Source: DAIDKA01 sp963708865
GTDB taxonomy: Bacteria > Pseudomonadota > Gammaproteobacteria > Steroidobacterales > Steroidobacteraceae
Length of the DNA stretch: 64,000 nucleotides
Assembly: GCA_963708865.1 (NCBI GenBank)
Contig: CAVPUC010000001.1
Location: 62,001 to 126,000, forward strand
Reading direction: 5' to 3'
Numbering within the stretch: the first letter of the stretch is position 1; every line of letters starts with the position of its first letter. The notes beneath the pieces were generated by a model. It saw nothing but the letters and a program-made list of their open reading frames with translations. It was not told the DNA's origin and ran no database searches. This document shows positions 42,717-52,861 of this stretch, piece after piece. The translations under genes and the position numbers were made by a program.

Positions 42717-44234
42717 TCAAAGCGGCAGCTTGGAATGCACGGCCTGCTGGACCAGGTGATGCACCGAAACTTCCATGATGTTGAGAAGGGGCGCCGGATA
42801 CAGGCCCAGCAGCAGCACGGCTGCCGCGAGTACCCCCAGTATCAGGAATTCGCGACCGTTCAGATCGGTCAGTTCCGCCACGTGGCTGTTCGCCACCGGC
42901 CCGAACACCACGCGCTTGATCATCCACAGGGTATAAGAGGCGCCCAGGATCAGCGTGGTCGAGGCTAGGAACGCGTACCAGAAGTTCGCCTTGAAGCTCG
43001 CGAGAATCACCATGAACTCACCGACGAAGCCCGAAGTACCCGGCAGTCCCGAGTTCGCCATGCCGAAGAACACCATCAGCGCCGCGAAGTACGGCATCAC
43101 GTTCACGACACCGCCGTAGCTTGAGATCTCGCGACTGTGCATCCGGTCGTACAGCACGCCCACGCACAGGAACAGCGCACCGGAAACCAGGCCGTGCGAG
43201 ACCATCTGCACGATCGCGCCGTCCACCCCCAGCACCGCGCCCGCAAGGCTTCCGGTGCTCGCGATGACCGCATAGATGCCGAACGTGCCCAGGGTCACGA
43301 AGCCCATGTGCGCAATGGAGGAGTAGGCGATCAGCTTCTTCATGTCCTGCTGCACCAGCGCCACGAAGCCGATGTAGACCACGGCGATCAGCGACAGGGC
43401 AACGACCAGCATCATGAGTTCGCGGCTCGCGTCCGGTGTGACCGGCAGGCTGAAGCGCAGAAAACCGTAGCCGCCCATCTTCAGCATGATGGCGGCCAGG
43501 ATGACCGAGCCGCCCGTGGGCGCCTCGACGTGCGCATCCGGCAGCCAGGTGTGCACCGGCCACATCGGCACCTTCACGGCGAACGCCAGCAGGAAGGCCA
43601 AGAAGATCCAGCGCTGCTCGAGCAGCGTCAGCGGCAGCGCCTGCAGGGCCGCAATCGAGTAGTCGTGCCCCTGGACGTACATATAGATGAGCGCCGCGAG
43701 CATCAGCACCGAGCCCAGGAAGGTGTACAGGAAGAATTTGATGGTGGCGTACACCCGCCGCGGTCCGCCCCAGATGCCGATGATCAGGAACATCGGGATC
43801 AGCATCGCTTCCCAGAAGAAGTAGAACAGCAGCGCATCGGTGGCGCAGAACACCCCGATCATCAATCCCTCCATGATCAGGAAGGCTGCGTAGTACTGCG
43901 CCGGGCGCTGCTCGATCACGGTCCAGCCGGCAATGATCACCGGAATGGTCATGAACGTGGTCAACAGCACCAGCGGCAGCGAGATGCCATCGAGCCCGAG
44001 GCCATAGAAGACATGCAGCGAGGGGATCCAGGACAGCTTCTCGACGAACTGCATGCTGGCCGTGCCGGTATCAAAGCCCGTGTACGCGGGTATCGATATC
44101 AGGAACGTGACAAGGGATACCCCCAGCGCCACCCAGCGTGCGATGACGATGGATCGCGCACCCAGCGCCAGCACCGCCACCCCGCCTAGGATGGGCAGCC
44201 AGATCAGAACCGACAGCAGCGCAAAACCGTGCAT
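42717..44234 (-). CDS. nuoM: NADH-quinone oxidoreductase subunit M
   Basis: 505 residues, fourteen helices, proton-pumping antiporter-like subunit. Marks: FFWEAMLIPMFLIIGIWGG (key Glu), FAVKVPMWPVHTWLPDAHVEAPTGGS (key Lys) and KLIAYSSIAHMGFV. Normal length and intact. It starts 21 bp after the nuoL stop. With L and N it forms the three proton channels. Confidence 0.97.
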   Translation of the reverse strand: MHGFALLSVLIWLPILGGVAVLALGARSIVIARWVALGVSLVTFLISIPAYTGFDTGTASMQFVEKLSWIPSLHVFYGLGLDGISLPLVLLTTFMTIPVIIAGWTVIEQRPAQYYAAFLIMEGLMIGVFCATDALLFYFFWEAMLIPMFLIIGIWGGPRRVYATIKFFLYTFLGSVLMLAALIYMYVQGHDYSIAALQALPLTLLEQRWIFLAFLLAFAVKVPMWPVHTWLPDAHVEAPTGGSVILAAIMLKMGGYGFLRFSLPVTPDASRELMMLVVALSLIAVVYIGFVALVQQDMKKLIAYSSIAHMGFVTLGTFGIYAVIASTGSLAGAVLGVDGAIVQMVSHGLVSGALFLCVGVLYDRMHSREISSYGGVVNVMPYFAALMVFFGMANSGLPGTSGFVGEFMVILASFKANFWYAFLASTTLILGASYTLWMIKRVVFGPVANSHVAELTDLNGREFLILGVLAAAVLLLGLYPAPLLNIMEVSVHHLVQQAVHSKLPL

Positions 44235-44255
44235 GTAAAAGACCGCCCCTTAGCC

Positions 44256-46337
44256 TTAGCGGACCAGGAACCAGCCCAACAGCAGGGCAAGTCCGATCAT
44301 GGTCCAGAACGCGTAGGTGTACAGATAGCCGCTTTGCAGGTGCCGCAGCACCCCGCCGAACCAGCCCACTGTATTGGCGGTGCCATTCACCATGCCGCCA
44401 TCAATCACAATCTGATCACCGCCACGCCACAGGCCCTTGCCCAGGCCGCGCGCCAGGGCGCACAGGACGTTCTCGTTGAACCAGTCGAAGTAGAACTTGT
44501 TGACCAGCAGGGTACGCAGCGGCGCCAGTGCGCGCGCCACCGCATCGGCCCATTCGGGCTTCTTGAGGAAAAACACCCAGGCCGCAATCACACCCGACAG
44601 TGCCAGCCAGAACGGGGGGGCGAGGAAGCCCTTCAAGGCGAAGTTCAGCCACACCGGATCGTGGAACTCCTCGGCGAGCTTGCCTACCACATCGTTCGCC
44701 GGCAGCACGAAGATCGAGCCGCCGAAGTAGCCGCCGAACAGCACCGACTTCACGCACAGTGCGCCGATAACCACGGAGGGGATCGCGAGCGCGACCAAGG
44801 GACCGCGCACCACCCAGGAGGTCTCGTGCGGTACGCCACCGGCAGCGCCGTGATCGTCATGGGCCGCCTCTTCATGGCTGACGTGTGCTTCATCGCCATG
44901 CGCATCGTGAGCGTGCTCGCCCGCGGCGGCGGCCTGATCATCGTGCGCATGTCCGTGCGCCAGGGCCTCGCGGAAACGCTCCGGACCGTGGAAGGTCATG
45001 AACAGCATGCGGAAGGTGTAGAGCGCGGTGATGAAGACGCCGCCCAGTACGCAGGCGTACGCGTACCCTGAGCCCCAGCGATGGGACTCGCCCACGGCCT
45101 CGATGATCGCGTCCTTGGAATAAAAGCCGGCGAAGAACGGGGTGCCGATGAGCGCAAGCGACCCGATCCAGCTGGTGGCCGCCGTCCAGGGCATATACTT
45201 GGCAAGACCGCCCATCTTGCGCATGTCCTGCTCATGGTGCATGCCGATGATCACCGAGCCTGCGGCGAGGAACAGCAGCGCCTTGAAGAAGGCGTGGGTC
45301 ATCAGGTGGAAGATGGCGCCGCTGTAGGCCGAGACGCCCAGCGCAACGGTCATGTACCCCAGCTGCGATAGGGTCGAGTAGGCGATCACGCGCTTGATGT
45401 CATTGGCCACCACGCCCAGAAGGCCCATGAAGAACGCGGTGGTCGCACCGATCACCAGCACGAATGACAGCGCCTGATCGGACTGCTCGAACAGCGGCGA
45501 CATGCGCGCCACCATGAAGATGCCGGCGGTCACCATCGTGGCCGCATGGATCAGGGCCGAGATCGGCGTCGGACCTTCCATCGAGTCCGGCAGCCACACA
45601 TGCAGCGGCACCTGCGCGGATTTGCCCATGGCGCCGACGAACAGGCAGATGCAGATCAGCGTCATGGCCGGCACCGCCGTGCCCGCCGACAGCGCCAGGC
45701 TCTGCGCGGCGATATGCGGAGCTGCGGCAAAGGCGACCTGGTAGTCGAGCGACCCGGTGTAGTGCACGACCCCGGCGATCCCCAGCACGAAGCCGAAGTC
45801 ACCGATCCGGTTGACGATGAACGCCTTGAAGTTCGCGAAAATCGCCGACGGGCGCGTGTACCAGAATCCGATCAGCAGGTACGACACCACGCCCACCGCT
45901 TCCCAGCCGAAAAACAGCTGCATGAAGTTGTTGGACATCACGAGCATCAGCATCGAGAAGGTGAACAGCGAGATGTAGCTGAAGAAGCGCTGGTAGCCCG
46001 GGTCATCGGCCATGTAGCCGATGGTGTAGACGTGCACGCACAGCGACACGAAGGTGACCACCACCATCATCAGCGCCGAGAGCCGATCGATCAGAAAGCC
46101 CACCTGGAAGTGGATGCCGTCGCTGATCAGCCAGGTGTAGACCGGGGCGTTGTACACGGCGGCACCGCCCCACACCAGATCCTTCCAGACCCAGATCGAG
46201 AGGGCGCAGGACACGGCCACCGCGGCAATGGTGACGGTGTGCGCACCGGCGCGGCCCACCACCTTGCCGAACAGGCCCGCAACGATCGCGCCCAAGAGCG
46301 GCAGCAGCGGAATGGCCAGCAGCAGATTCGGATTCAT
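44256..46337 (-). CDS. nuoL: NADH-quinone oxidoreductase subunit L
   Basis: 693 residues, the terminal pumping subunit with the long lateral helix. Marks: FFGWEAVGVVSYLLIGFW (Glu), GKSAQVPLHVWLPDSMEGPTP (Lys), and KRVIAYSTLSQLGYM. A loop at about residues 457-497, before the lateral-helix region, is very rich in His and Asp/Glu (GHAHDDQ, HAHDAHGDEAH, AAHDDHG). Similar His-rich loops occur in other proteobacterial NuoL proteins, and metal binding is only a suggestion. Intact; 7 bp after nuoK. Confidence 0.97.
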   Translation of the reverse strand: MNPNLLLAIPLLPLLGAIVAGLFGKVVGRAGAHTVTIAAVAVSCALSIWVWKDLVWGGAAVYNAPVYTWLISDGIHFQVGFLIDRLSALMMVVVTFVSLCVHVYTIGYMADDPGYQRFFSYISLFTFSMLMLVMSNNFMQLFFGWEAVGVVSYLLIGFWYTRPSAIFANFKAFIVNRIGDFGFVLGIAGVVHYTGSLDYQVAFAAAPHIAAQSLALSAGTAVPAMTLICICLFVGAMGKSAQVPLHVWLPDSMEGPTPISALIHAATMVTAGIFMVARMSPLFEQSDQALSFVLVIGATTAFFMGLLGVVANDIKRVIAYSTLSQLGYMTVALGVSAYSGAIFHLMTHAFFKALLFLAAGSVIIGMHHEQDMRKMGGLAKYMPWTAATSWIGSLALIGTPFFAGFYSKDAIIEAVGESHRWGSGYAYACVLGGVFITALYTFRMLFMTFHGPERFREALAHGHAHDDQAAAAGEHAHDAHGDEAHVSHEEAAHDDHGAAGGVPHETSWVVRGPLVALAIPSVVIGALCVKSVLFGGYFGGSIFVLPANDVVGKLAEEFHDPVWLNFALKGFLAPPFWLALSGVIAAWVFFLKKPEWADAVARALAPLRTLLVNKFYFDWFNENVLCALARGLGKGLWRGGDQIVIDGGMVNGTANTVGWFGGVLRHLQSGYLYTYAFWTMIGLALLLGWFLVR

Positions 46338-46344
46338 CGTCAGC

Positions 46345-46650
46345 TCACCCTTTGAGCGTGCTCAGATCTTCGACATTGATGCTGCGCCGCTCACGGAACA
46401 GCACCACCAGGATCGCAAGCCCGATCGCGGATTCCGCCGCGGCGACCGTGAGCACGAAGAACACGAAGATCTGCCCGTGGATATCGGCCATGTAGCGCGA
46501 GAACGCCACGAAGTTGAAATTCGCCGCCAGCAGCAGCAGCTCCACGCACATCAGCAGCAGGATCACGTTCTTGCGGTTGAGGAACACGCCGGCCACCGCG
46601 ATCGCGAACAGCACCGCCGACAGCGTCAGCAATTGACCCAGGGTGATCAT
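46345..46650 (-). CDS. nuoK: NADH-quinone oxidoreductase subunit K
   Basis: 101 residues, three helices. The two conserved membrane Glu are seen in LLLMCVELLLLAANFNFVAF and AAAESAIGLAILVVLFR; in E. coli they help couple electron transfer to proton movement. Usual length. Its ATG overlaps the nuoJ stop by 4 nt. Confidence 0.96.
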   Translation of the reverse strand: MITLGQLLTLSAVLFAIAVAGVFLNRKNVILLLMCVELLLLAANFNFVAFSRYMADIHGQIFVFFVLTVAAAESAIGLAILVVLFRERRSINVEDLSTLKG

Positions 46651-47249
46651 GGGCGTTTGTCCGCCGTCATCTTGACGATGCGCACCCGGTCCTGCGCCCG
46701 GGCGGCCACCTGCCGGTCCACGTCCTGCACCTTGTGGCCCTTGCGCTTGCGCATGGTGAGGGAGATGGCCGCGACGATCGCAACCAGCAGCAGCACGGCG
46801 GCCAGTTCAAAGGGATAGGCGTACTGCGTGTACAGGGTCTGGCCGAGCTGCGCGGTATTGCTGTAGCTCGCCGGCAGGGCCGCGGGCCCCTGGGTCACAT
46901 CCGGCCCGAGGGTGTGTGCGATCACCACGCCGAAGATCTCGAAAATCACGGCGCCCGCGCAGATCACGCCCAACAGCCAGAAGCGCGTAAAGCCCTCGCG
47001 CAGCTCCTCGAGGTTGATGTCGAGCATCATGACCACGAACAGGAACAGCACCATCACCGCGCCCACATACACCAGCACCAGCACCACGGCCAGGAACTCC
47101 GCGCCGATCAGCAGCCAGATCGCCGCACTCGTGACAAAGCACATGACCAGCGCCAGCGCCGCGTGCACAGGATTGCGCGAGACGATCATGCCAACGGCCG
47201 AGATCACCAGCACCAGCGCAAAGGCGTAGAACAATATCTGAACGAGCAC
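46647..47249 (-). CDS. nuoJ: NADH-quinone oxidoreductase subunit J
   Basis: 200 residues, five helices. NuoJ signature VLVYVGAVMVLFLFVVMML in helix 3, which contains the pi-bulge hinge in known structures. A charged C-terminal tail follows the last helix. Overlaps nuoK by 4 nt and follows nuoI by 32 bp. Frame intact. Confidence 0.96.
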   Translation of the reverse strand: MLVQILFYAFALVLVISAVGMIVSRNPVHAALALVMCFVTSAAIWLLIGAEFLAVVLVLVYVGAVMVLFLFVVMMLDINLEELREGFTRFWLLGVICAGAVIFEIFGVVIAHTLGPDVTQGPAALPASYSNTAQLGQTLYTQYAYPFELAAVLLLVAIVAAISLTMRKRKGHKVQDVDRQVAARAQDRVRIVKMTADKRP

Positions 47250-47281
47250 GTGCCCTCCCCCGATTCGATTGTTGCCGGCGC

Positions 47282-47764
47282 TTACCGGAACGGCGCGTCC
47301 GCCGCACGGTCCGCAGCGATCATCGCCTCGTAACGCTCGCCGACCGCGAGCAGCTTGTCCTTGGACATGATGTTCTCGCCGCGGTGTTCCATGTGGTACT
47401 CGTGGATGCGCGTGAGAACGATGGCATCCACCGGGCAGGCCTCTTCACAGAAGCCGCAGAAGATGCACTTGAACAAGTCGATGTCATAGCGGCTGGTGCG
47501 CCGCGTACCGTCCTCGGCCACCTCCGAGTCGATGGTGATGCACACCGCAGGACACACCGCCTCGCACAGCTTGCAGGCAATGCAGCGCTCCTCGCCATTG
47601 GGATAGCGCCGCTGGGCATGCAGACCCCGGAAGCGCGCCGACTGTGGCGTCTTCTCTTCGGGGTAGTTGATGGTGTACTTGGGGGAGACGAAGGTCCGCC
47701 ACGTCACCGCCATCCCCTTGAGGAGTTCGGGAAGCAGCAGGGTCTTGAGCAGTTGGCTGGCCAT
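47282..47764 (-). CDS. nuoI: NADH-quinone oxidoreductase subunit I
   Basis: 160 residues from the ATG at 47764; the longer frame only overlaps the nuoH end. Two 4Fe-4S motifs, CIACKLCEAVCP and CIFCGFCEEACP, are the ligands of clusters N6a and N6b that carry electrons from NuoG towards N2 in NuoB. An N-terminal amphipathic part binds the membrane. Normal length, intact; 8 bp after nuoH. Confidence 0.96.
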   Translation of the reverse strand: MASQLLKTLLLPELLKGMAVTWRTFVSPKYTINYPEEKTPQSARFRGLHAQRRYPNGEERCIACKLCEAVCPAVCITIDSEVAEDGTRRTSRYDIDLFKCIFCGFCEEACPVDAIVLTRIHEYHMEHRGENIMSKDKLLAVGERYEAMIAADRAADAPFR

Positions 47765-47772
47765 GATTCGCC

Positions 47773-48847
47773 TTAAAGAGTGCGCCACGGGCCGACGTGG
47801 GCCCACGAGAGGACCCCCTCGACGAAAATCCACACGATGGTCACCGGAATCAGCACTTTCCAGCCCAACCGCATGATCTGGTCATAGCGGTAGCGCGGGA
47901 AGGTGGCGCGGAACCACAGGAACAGGAACAGGAAACAGAATGCCTTGAGCGCGAGCCAGCCGAAACTCGGCGTCGCCAGAATCGAATGCCCGAGCAGCGG
48001 CCAGCCCTCAAAGGGACTGAGCCACCCGCCCAGAAAGAACACCGCCGTCAGGAACGAGATCGAGCAGCATGTTGGCGTATTCGGCCAGGAAGAACAGCGC
48101 GAAGGCCATGCCGGAATATTCAACATGGAAGCCGGCGACGATTTCGGATTCGCCTTCGGCCACGTCAAAGGGGGCGCGATTGGTTTCCGCGACACCGGAG
48201 ATGAAGTACACCACGAACAGCGGGAACAGCCAGGTCCAGTTCCAGGTGAAGAGCCCCCCCTGCTGGTGGCGCACGATGTCGCCCAGATTGAGGCTGCCGG
48301 CCGCCATCAGCACGCCCACCAGGGCGAAGCCCATGGCGATCTCGTAGGCGACGATCTGCGCGGCGGAGCGCATGGCACCCAGGAAAGCGTACTTGGAGTT
48401 GGACGCCCAACCGGCGAGGATCACCCCGTAGACACCGGCGGAGGTCAACGCCAGCAGGAACAGCAGACCGGCATTGACGTTGGCGATGGTCAGATCCGGC
48501 GACAGCGGCATCACCGACCAGGCGACGAACGCGGTCACCAGGGTGATGGCAGGGGCGAGTACGAACAGGAACTTGTTGGCCCTGGCCGGCAGGATCACCT
48601 CCTTGGTGATCAGCTTCACGACGTCGGCAAAGGGTTGCCCCAATCCGGGGAACATGCCGAGGATCGTGACGCGATTGGGTCCGCGACGCAGCTGCATCCA
48701 GCCGATGACCTTGCGCTCCCACAACGTGGTGAATGCCACGCAGATGATCAGCACAATGCAGACCGCCAGGATCCACAACGTCGAGATGGTCGTGGAGCGC
48801 ACGATGCCCGGCAGCGAGTCCCAGTAATTTGTAAAAGCATTCAGCAC
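47773..48847 (-). CDS. nuoH: NADH-quinone oxidoreductase subunit H (one frameshift)
   Basis: About 357 residues after removing one base near 48061. First frame: GTG at 48847, MLNAFTNYWDSLPGIV, WERKVIGWMQLRRGPNRV, NRAPFDVAEGESEIVAGFHVEYSGM and LAEYANMLL. The second frame continues directly ISFLTAVFFLGGW and LFLWFRATFPRYRYDQIMRLGWK to the stop. NuoH forms the quinone chamber with NuoB and NuoD. Both parts join into the standard family sequence with no missing residues, so the break is most likely a consensus error, not a dead gene. Confidence 0.9.
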
Positions 48848-48869
48848 GATCGCGCCTTGGATAATCCGT

Positions 48870-51043
48870 TCAGTAGATCGCGGGCGCGCTGCGCCCCTCG
48901 GCAGTACGCTGCAGTGACAGCGCACGCCGCACCACCGCATCGACCTGGTACATGGGCACATCCACCGTGCGGGCAGCGGCCGCGGCGAGCGTTGCGCCGC
49001 TCACCGCACGCGAGCCCACCCAGGCCGGTGGCAGACCGTCGGCGCACAGGCGACGCAGCTGATCGCGGACCTCCTCGGAGCTCTGGTATTCGAAGCCTTC
49101 GATACCCAACTGCGTGCCCAGCACCCGCAGCACTTTCCAGCCCGGCCGCGACTCACCGAAGCCGCGCGCCGCGGCGGTGAAGCTCTGCCACAGCCCCTCC
49201 AGGTTCACAAACGTACCGGAAGTCTCGGCGAAGGTGCCGATGGGCAGCACCACATGGGCGATCTGCTTCAACTCCTCGGTCATGAACGGCGTGATCGCGA
49301 TGACCAGCTGCGCCGCCGCCAGCGCCTGCAGCGCTTCGGGACTTAAGGTGTCCGCCTCCGGTTCTACGCCCCCGAACAGGATGTAGGCCTGCAAGGGCGA
49401 TGCGAACATCTGGGCGACGTTCCGGCCGACCACCGCGCTCACCTTGCCGCCCGCTTCACGGTGGGGCACGCAGCCGGCGAGATACGCCCCGGCGGCATTG
49501 CCGCCTTCGGCCAGTTCCGCAAACGTGGCGCCGCTCAGCTGCGCGATCGCGCCGGCGAGGCCGCGCAGATCGGCATACTGCGGATGACGCAGCGCCAGGG
49601 CCCCCAGCCACACCGCCCGCTTCGGCCCGGCCAGCAACGCGCGTGGCCACCGCCTGATGGGCATCGGTCACGGTGGCCGCGCCGGCAACGTTCGCCAGAT
49701 GCGAGGGCACAGCGGTTCCAAGCTTTGTGGCGACGGCGGCCAGGATCGCCGCAAGATCCGCCACTTGCGCGGCGGGCTTGGACTCCACGTAGCCTGCGAC
49801 CTTGAACTGATAGGCGAACCTTGCCGGATTGACGAACGCGACCGCGGCGCCCGCCAATGCTGCCTTGCGCACGCGATGCGCCAGCACCGGCACTTCGCGG
49901 CGCAGATTGGAGCCGATCACCAAAAGGCCATTCAGCTGGTCGACCGCGGCGATCGGCATCCCCAGATTCGGATAGAGCGCATCGGCGCTCTGATCGGCGA
50001 AATCGCGAACCCGCAGGCGATGATCGATGTTCGGTGAGCCCAGGCCCCGCGTCAGACGATTCAGCAGATACAGCTCCTCGGTGGTCGCCGAGGCGCTGCC
50101 CAGCGACCCCAGGCTACCGGCATGCGCGATCAAGACCCGCCACGGCGACCGCAAGCGCGGACTCCCAGCTGACCTGACTCCAGCTGCCGCCTTCGCGAAC
50201 CAGCGGCGCGCCCAGCCGATCGGTGCTGTACACCCCCTCATAGCTGAAGCGGTCGCGATCAGCGATCCAGGTCTCATTGATGGCCTCGTTGTCGCGGGGG
50301 ACCACGCGCATCAGCTTGCCGCGCAGCACGTGGCCGAACAGATTGGTGCCGACGCCATCGTGCGGTGACACCAGCGGATGCGCGATCATCTCCCAGGCGC
50401 GGGCACTGAAGCGGAACGGCTTGGAGTTCAGGGCGCCCACCGGGCACAGATCGATGATGTTGCCGGAGAGTTCGTGATCCACGGTATGCTCGACGAAGGC
50501 GCGCACCACGCTGTTTTCGCTGCGGCCCACCATGCCCAGCTCCTGCACGCCCGCGATCTCCTGCGTGAAGCGGATGCAGCGGGTGCACTGGATGCAGCGG
50601 GTCATGTCGGTGGAGACCAGCGGTCCGAGGTTCTCATCCTTCACCACGCGCTTGCGCTCGGCGAAGCGGGAGATGTCCCGGCCAAAGCCCACCGCCAGAT
50701 CCTGCAGCTCGCACTCCCCGCCCTGATCGCAGATCGGACAGTCGAGCGGATGATTGATCAGCAGAAATTCCATGGTCGCGCGCTGCGCGCCGGTCGCCTT
50801 CTGCGACTGGGTGAAGATCTTCATGCCCTCGGCCACGGGCGTGGCGCAGGCCGGCAGGGGCTTGGGCGCCTTCTCCACCTCGACCAGGCACATGCGGCAA
50901 TTGGCGGCGATCGACAGCTTGTCGTGGTAGCAGAAGCGCGGGACATAGACACCTTGCGCGTCGGTGACGCGAATGATCATCTCGCCCTTGCGCGCCTTCA
51001 CCGGCACGCCATTCACTTCGATATTGACGAACTCTTCAGCCAT
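48870..51043 (-). CDS. nuoG: NADH-quinone oxidoreductase subunit G (two frameshifts)
   Basis: About 723 residues after removing one base near 50137 and one near 49641. The N-terminal frame holds the 2Fe-2S site (FCYHDKLSIAANCRMC), the His-ligated 4Fe-4S site (HPLDCPICDQGGEC) and CIQCTRC. The middle frame carries VLIAHAGSLGS and DHRLRVRDFADQ. The last frame carries ALLAGPKRAVWLGALALRHP, VVLPIGTFAETSGTFVNLEG and ends APAIY. It is the peripheral-arm wire of complex I with a molybdopterin-oxidoreductase-like body. A few residues at the first junction are uncertain. Starts 14 bp after nuoF. Confidence 0.9.
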
Positions 51044-51057
51044 ATGTTCAGACTCTA

Positions 51058-52384
51058 TTAAGCCGCGGCGAGCCCCTGGCTCTCCACGATACTGCGGCCG
51101 CCGTGATCGATCATGTATTCAAACTCATGCCGGTAGTGCTTGAGGAAACTTTGCACCGGCCACGCCGCCGCATCGCCCAGCGCGCAGATGGTGTGTCCTT
51201 CGATACGGTTGGCGACATCCAAGAGCAGCCCGAGATCCTCGCGCCGGCCCTGGCCTGCCAGGATCCGCTTCAGCATGCGATCCATCCACCCCGTACCCTC
51301 GCGGCAGGGCGTGCACTGGCCGCAGGACTCGGAGGTGTAGAAGCGCGCCAGCCGCTCGAGCACCCGCACCATGCAGGTGGTCTCATCCATGATGATCACG
51401 GCGGCCGAACCGATCGAGGACCCCGTGGTCTTCATGGAGTCGTAGTCCATGTTGACGTTCATGATGAGGTCGGCCGGCACCACCGGGACCGAGGAGCCGC
51501 CCGGTATCACGGCCTTCAACTTGCGCCCCTTCCAGACACCGCCGGCGATCTCCAAGAGGTCGCGGAACGGCACGCCCATGGGCAACTCGAAGTTGCCCGG
51601 CGTGTTGACATGCCCGGAGACCGAGAAAATATTGGTGCCGCCGGAGTTCTTCGGTCCCAGGCCCGCGAACCATTCGGGGCCGCGGCGCAGGATGGCCGGC
51701 ACCGAGGCGAAGCTTTGGGTGTTGTTGATGGTCGTGGGCTTGCCATACAGCCCGAAGGCCGCCGGAAACGGCGGCTTGAAGCGCGGCTTGCCCTGCTTGC
51801 CTTCCAGTGAGTCCAGCAGCGCGGTCTCCTCCCCGCAGATGTAGGCCCCGGCGCCGATGAAGGTGTGCAGGTCGAAGCTGATGCCAGTGCCCCTGATGTT
51901 CCGGCCCAGCAGGCCCGCATCGTAGGCCTCCTTAAGCGCCGCTTCGAAGCGCGGCACGGGCTCGCCCAGGAATTCACCGCGGATGTAGTTGTAGCCGACC
52001 GTGGCGCCCATCGCGAAACCGCCGATGGCCATGCCCTCGATCAGCGCATGCGGATTGAACCGCAGGATGTCGCGATCATGGCAGGTGCCCGGCTCACTCT
52101 CATCCGAGTTGCATACCACGTACTTCTGGATCGGCGAGGTGCGTGGCATGAAGCTCCACTTCGTGCCCGTCGGGAAAGCCCGCCCCGCCACGGCCGCGCA
52201 GGCCGGAGGCCTTGACCTGGTCGATGACCTGTTCCTGCGTCATGCCGCCGGCAAGGATCTTCTCCCAGCTCTGGTAGCCACCGATCTGGCGATAGGTGTC
52301 CATCGTCCACGGGTTCGCCAGATGCAGCGACTCGAACAGGTTGAGGTTGAACTTGTCGGCGTACTGTTCGCGGATTGAGCTCAT
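51058..52384 (-). CDS. nuoF: NADH-quinone oxidoreductase subunit F (one frameshift)
   Basis: About 441 residues after removing one base near 52171 inside the NADH-binding loop. The first frame ends GLRGRGGAGFP; the second resumes TGTKWSFMPRTSPIQKYVVCNSDESEPGTCHDRDI. SCGQCTPCREGTGW carries three N3 4Fe-4S ligands. NuoF binds FMN and NADH and starts electron flow. The ATG overlaps the nuoE stop by 4 nt. Because the break lies in an invariant motif while everything else is perfect, it is almost certainly an error. Confidence 0.92.
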
Positions 52385-52861
52385 TTCAGGTCATCCAAGA
52401 GCTTCCCGAGCGTCTCGGGCGTGAGGTTTTCATAGAAGTGATGGTCGATCATCATCATGGGCGCACCGGTGCAGGCGGCCAGGCACTCCTCCTCGCGCTT
52501 GAGGAGGATGCGGCCATCGGGGGTGCTCTCCCCCAGCTTGATGCCCAGATGCTTCTCCGCATGCGCCACCAGGGCCTCCCCGCCGCGCAACATGCAGGAG
52601 ATGTTGGTGCAAATGCTCACGTGGTGGCGGCCGCACGGGGTGCAGCTCGTACATCGAATAGAAACTGGCCACCTCGTACACCTGGATCGGCGGCAGCTCC
52701 AGGTACACGGCGACTTCGTCCATGAGTTCCGTGGTCAGATGGCCCTCGTTCTGCTCCTGGGCAAAACGCAACGCCGCGAGCACCGCCGAACGCTTGCGGT
52801 CGGGCGGAAACTTCGCCACCCAATGATCGATTTCCTGGCGCGTATGCTCGGACAGCAACAT
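52381..52861 (-). CDS. nuoE: NADH-quinone oxidoreductase subunit E (one frameshift)
   Basis: About 159 residues after removing one base near 52633. First frame: HWVAKFPPDRKRSAVLAALRFAQEQ, VYLELPPIQVYEVASFYSMYELHPV. Second frame: SICTNISCMLRGGEALV and EEECLAACTGAPMMMI, which supply the four Cys of the thioredoxin-fold 2Fe-2S cluster N1a. Forms the NADH dehydrogenase module with NuoF and NuoG. The start overlaps the nuoD stop by 1 nt. Confidence 0.92.

Noticed and set aside
41487..42968. 493-residue plus-strand frame rich in His, Gln and Arg
   Set aside because: Antisense of nuoN and nuoM; the repetitive polar composition is the complement of hydrophobic codons.
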